A stretch of DNA of 6,368 bases from Actinomycetota bacterium (GTDB lineage: Bacteria > Actinomycetota > Aquicultoria > Aquicultorales > Aquicultoraceae): positions 1-6,368 of the forward strand of contig JASEIR010000135.1 in assembly GCA_030017355.1 (NCBI GenBank), read 5' to 3'. The notes under the pieces are model-generated. The model was not told the origin of the DNA. It was given only the letters and a program-made list of their open reading frames with translations, and searched no databases. Within the stretch, counting starts at the first letter, position 1. Each line of letters begins with the position of its first letter. Shown here one piece after another: positions 5,184-6,368 of this stretch. The position numbers and the translations under genes were made by a program.

Positions 5184-6194
5184 ATGAGGCAACGATATTT
5201 TAGCGGAATCCAGCCAACCGGCAAGCTCCATATAGGTAATTATCTTGGCGCAATAAAAAGTTGGATTGAGCTGCAAGATGATTATGAAGGGATATTTGGG
5301 ATTGTAGATTACCACGCTATAACAGAGCCATACAGTCCTAAAGAAATGCCCAAAAGGATTATCGATACCGCTCTTGACTATTTAGCTGCTGGTCTTGACC
5401 CAGCCAAAAGTACTCTAATGGTTCAATCTTTGGTTCCAGAACACACAGAGATGGCTTGGATTTTAAATTCAATTACGCCAGTCTCATGGGTAGAAAGAGT
5501 GCCAACATATAAAGAAAAGGCTAGGAAGTTGGGTGTAAGCGTAAATATGGGGCTGCTTGGATATCCGATATTGATGGCAGCAGACATAGTTCTTTACAAG
5601 AGTGCTGTAGTCCCGGTTGGTGAAGATCAGCTTCCTCATTTAGAATTAGCTAGAGAGATAGTAAGGGCCTTTAACAATCGATATGGACATACATTTCCTG
5701 AACCACAAGCCTATGTTGGTGTAGGTGCAAGAATAATGTCACTCACCGAGCCGACTAAGAAGATGAGTAAAAGCCTTGGGCCTCGAAACTATATTGCGCT
5801 TTCTGATGAGCCAGCTGTAATTAGAGATAAAATCTCTAAAGCAGTAACTGATATTGGTCCAGGAGGAGGAGAAATGAGCCCAGGGACAAAGAATTTGTTT
5901 AACTTAATGAGTCTTTTCTCAACCAAGGAGACCTACCAGCATTTCATGAGATTATATAATGAGAGAAAGATTAGATACTCGGATATGAAGCAAAAACTAG
6001 CTGATGATATAATAAGTGCTTTAGGACCGATAAGGGAGCGAAGAGCCGCATTATCGCTTAGGCCAGAATATGTAAAAGCTCTACTAATTGAAGGAAGCAA
6101 GGATGCTAGAAAGATTGCCAAGCAAACTCTTCTAGAAGTCAAGGAAAAGATGGGCCTGCTATATTTCCACGAACAGTTGGAGGAAGCTGCGTAA
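5184..6194 (+). CDS. trpS: Tryptophanyl-tRNA synthetase
   Basis: TrpS charges tRNA-Trp with tryptophan using ATP. The 336 residues match bacterial class Ic TrpRS enzymes. The HIGH-type signature is HIGN (16-19) within GKLHIGNYLGA, and the KMSKS loop is intact at 193-197. The tryptophan and dimer region includes MAADIVLY (131-138, Asp134) and GEDQLPHLEL (147-156). The ATG follows GAGGA (5175-5179), which overlaps the trpF stop, so translation is likely coupled to trpF. Being last in the operon places the enzyme under the same tRNA-Trp T-box as the biosynthetic genes. The T-box monitors the product of this enzyme, making a direct feedback loop. Confidence 0.97.
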   Translation: MRQRYFSGIQPTGKLHIGNYLGAIKSWIELQDDYEGIFGIVDYHAITEPYSPKEMPKRIIDTALDYLAAGLDPAKSTLMVQSLVPEHTEMAWILNSITPVSWVERVPTYKEKARKLGVSVNMGLLGYPILMAADIVLYKSAVVPVGEDQLPHLELAREIVRAFNNRYGHTFPEPQAYVGVGARIMSLTEPTKKMSKSLGPRNYIALSDEPAVIRDKISKAVTDIGPGGGEMSPGTKNLFNLMSLFSTKETYQHFMRLYNERKIRYSDMKQKLADDIISALGPIRERRAALSLRPEYVKALLIEGSKDARKIAKQTLLEVKEKMGLLYFHEQLEEAA

Positions 6195-6210
6195 TATCAG
6201 GGTTCAAGGA

Positions 6211-6280
6211 CTGACCGCCGACCGCCGCATTAGGCTCCTTCGGAGCCTGACCGCCGACCGCAGACCGCAGACCGCCGCTA
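6211..6280. repeat. GC-rich heptamer repeat with hairpin (right copy)
   Basis: Bases 6211-6263 are the reverse complement of 1-53, with five mismatches. The hairpin is AGGCTCC (6232-6238), TTC, GGAGCCT (6242-6248). Further GACCGCA and GACCGCC units extend to 6280. It begins 16 bases after the trpS stop. There is no T run after the hairpin, so it is at best a weak or factor-assisted transcription end. Confidence 0.85.
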
Positions 6281-6285
6281 TAAAG

Positions 6286-6335
6286 GACCGGGAACTGGAG
6301 ACGGGCAAGAGCAAGACGGGAGACTGGAGGCCGGA
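6286..6335 (+). repeat. GACCGGR heptamer array after trpS
   Basis: Successive seven-base units are GACCGGG (6286), AACTGGA (6293), GACGGGC (6300), AAGAGCA (6307), one extra A, GACGGGA (6315), GACTGGA (6322) and GGCCGGA (6329). Most fit RRCNGGR; AAGAGCA is the most diverged. The array is related to the one between trpD and trpC (2298-2321). Confidence 0.65.
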
Positions 6336-6346
6336 AAAAACAACTA

Positions 6347-6368
6347 CTGACCGCAGACCGCCGCTAAA
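6347..6368. repeat. GC-rich heptamer repeat, partial copy at window end
   Basis: GACCGCA and GACCGCC followed by GCTAAA repeat the edge seen at 538-556, inverted. The sequence may continue past the window. Confidence 0.7.

Noticed and set aside
6211..6368. CRISPR array
   Set aside because: The repeats are seven-base tandem units without unique spacers of constant length, and no cas gene is present.
1..6368. A novel defence or mobile system
   Set aside because: No transposase, integrase, nuclease or unknown protein gene is present; all six genes are standard tryptophan enzymes. Novelty, if any, lies in the repeats.

Overview
The window holds a compact tryptophan locus read entirely on the + strand. 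A sigma-70-like promoter and a tRNA-Trp-sensing T-box leader (about 121-430) are followed by trpG, trpD, trpC, a TrpB2-type trpB, trpF and trpS (664-6194). All six genes are intact, and gaps between them are 7 to 57 bases. No other convincing protein gene is visible; the minus-strand reading frames are antisense shadows.

Organism: a bacterium. A transcription-terminating T-box, strong AAGGAGG-type ribosome sites, TTG and GTG starts and moderate GC suggest a Gram-positive-type lineage (Bacillota, a deep actinobacterial branch or a relative). The sequence alone does not settle the phylum.

Layout: 1-53 is a GC-rich heptamer repeat around a perfect hairpin. 58-87 is the likely promoter. 121-430 is the T-box, with a UGG (Trp) specifier, a UGGC acceptor-pairing bulge and competing antiterminator and terminator hairpins. 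431-663 is a 233-base non-coding stretch with two more GC-rich heptamer arrays, a small hairpin and a degenerate AT-richer heptamer array ending at the trpG ribosome site. 664-6194 is the operon. 6195-6368 is repeat DNA again, including an inverted near-copy (48 of 53 bases) of the left-end repeat.

How it works: when tRNA-Trp is uncharged, the T-box should read through and raise both tryptophan synthesis (TrpG glutaminase, TrpD, TrpF, TrpC, TrpB) and the tryptophanyl-tRNA synthetase that uses the product. The locus lacks trpE and trpA, so anthranilate synthase component I and the tryptophan synthase alpha subunit must be encoded elsewhere, replaced or absent. The trpB is of the TrpB2 class, which usually does not form the classical alpha-beta complex.

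The enzymes and T-box are known families. The least-explained content is the non-coding DNA. Tandem seven-base units of several unrelated sequences recur in most of the larger gaps and flanks, including inside the T-box leader and at the trpC ribosome site. This resembles the short tandemly repeated sequences of cyanobacteria but is not something I can name.
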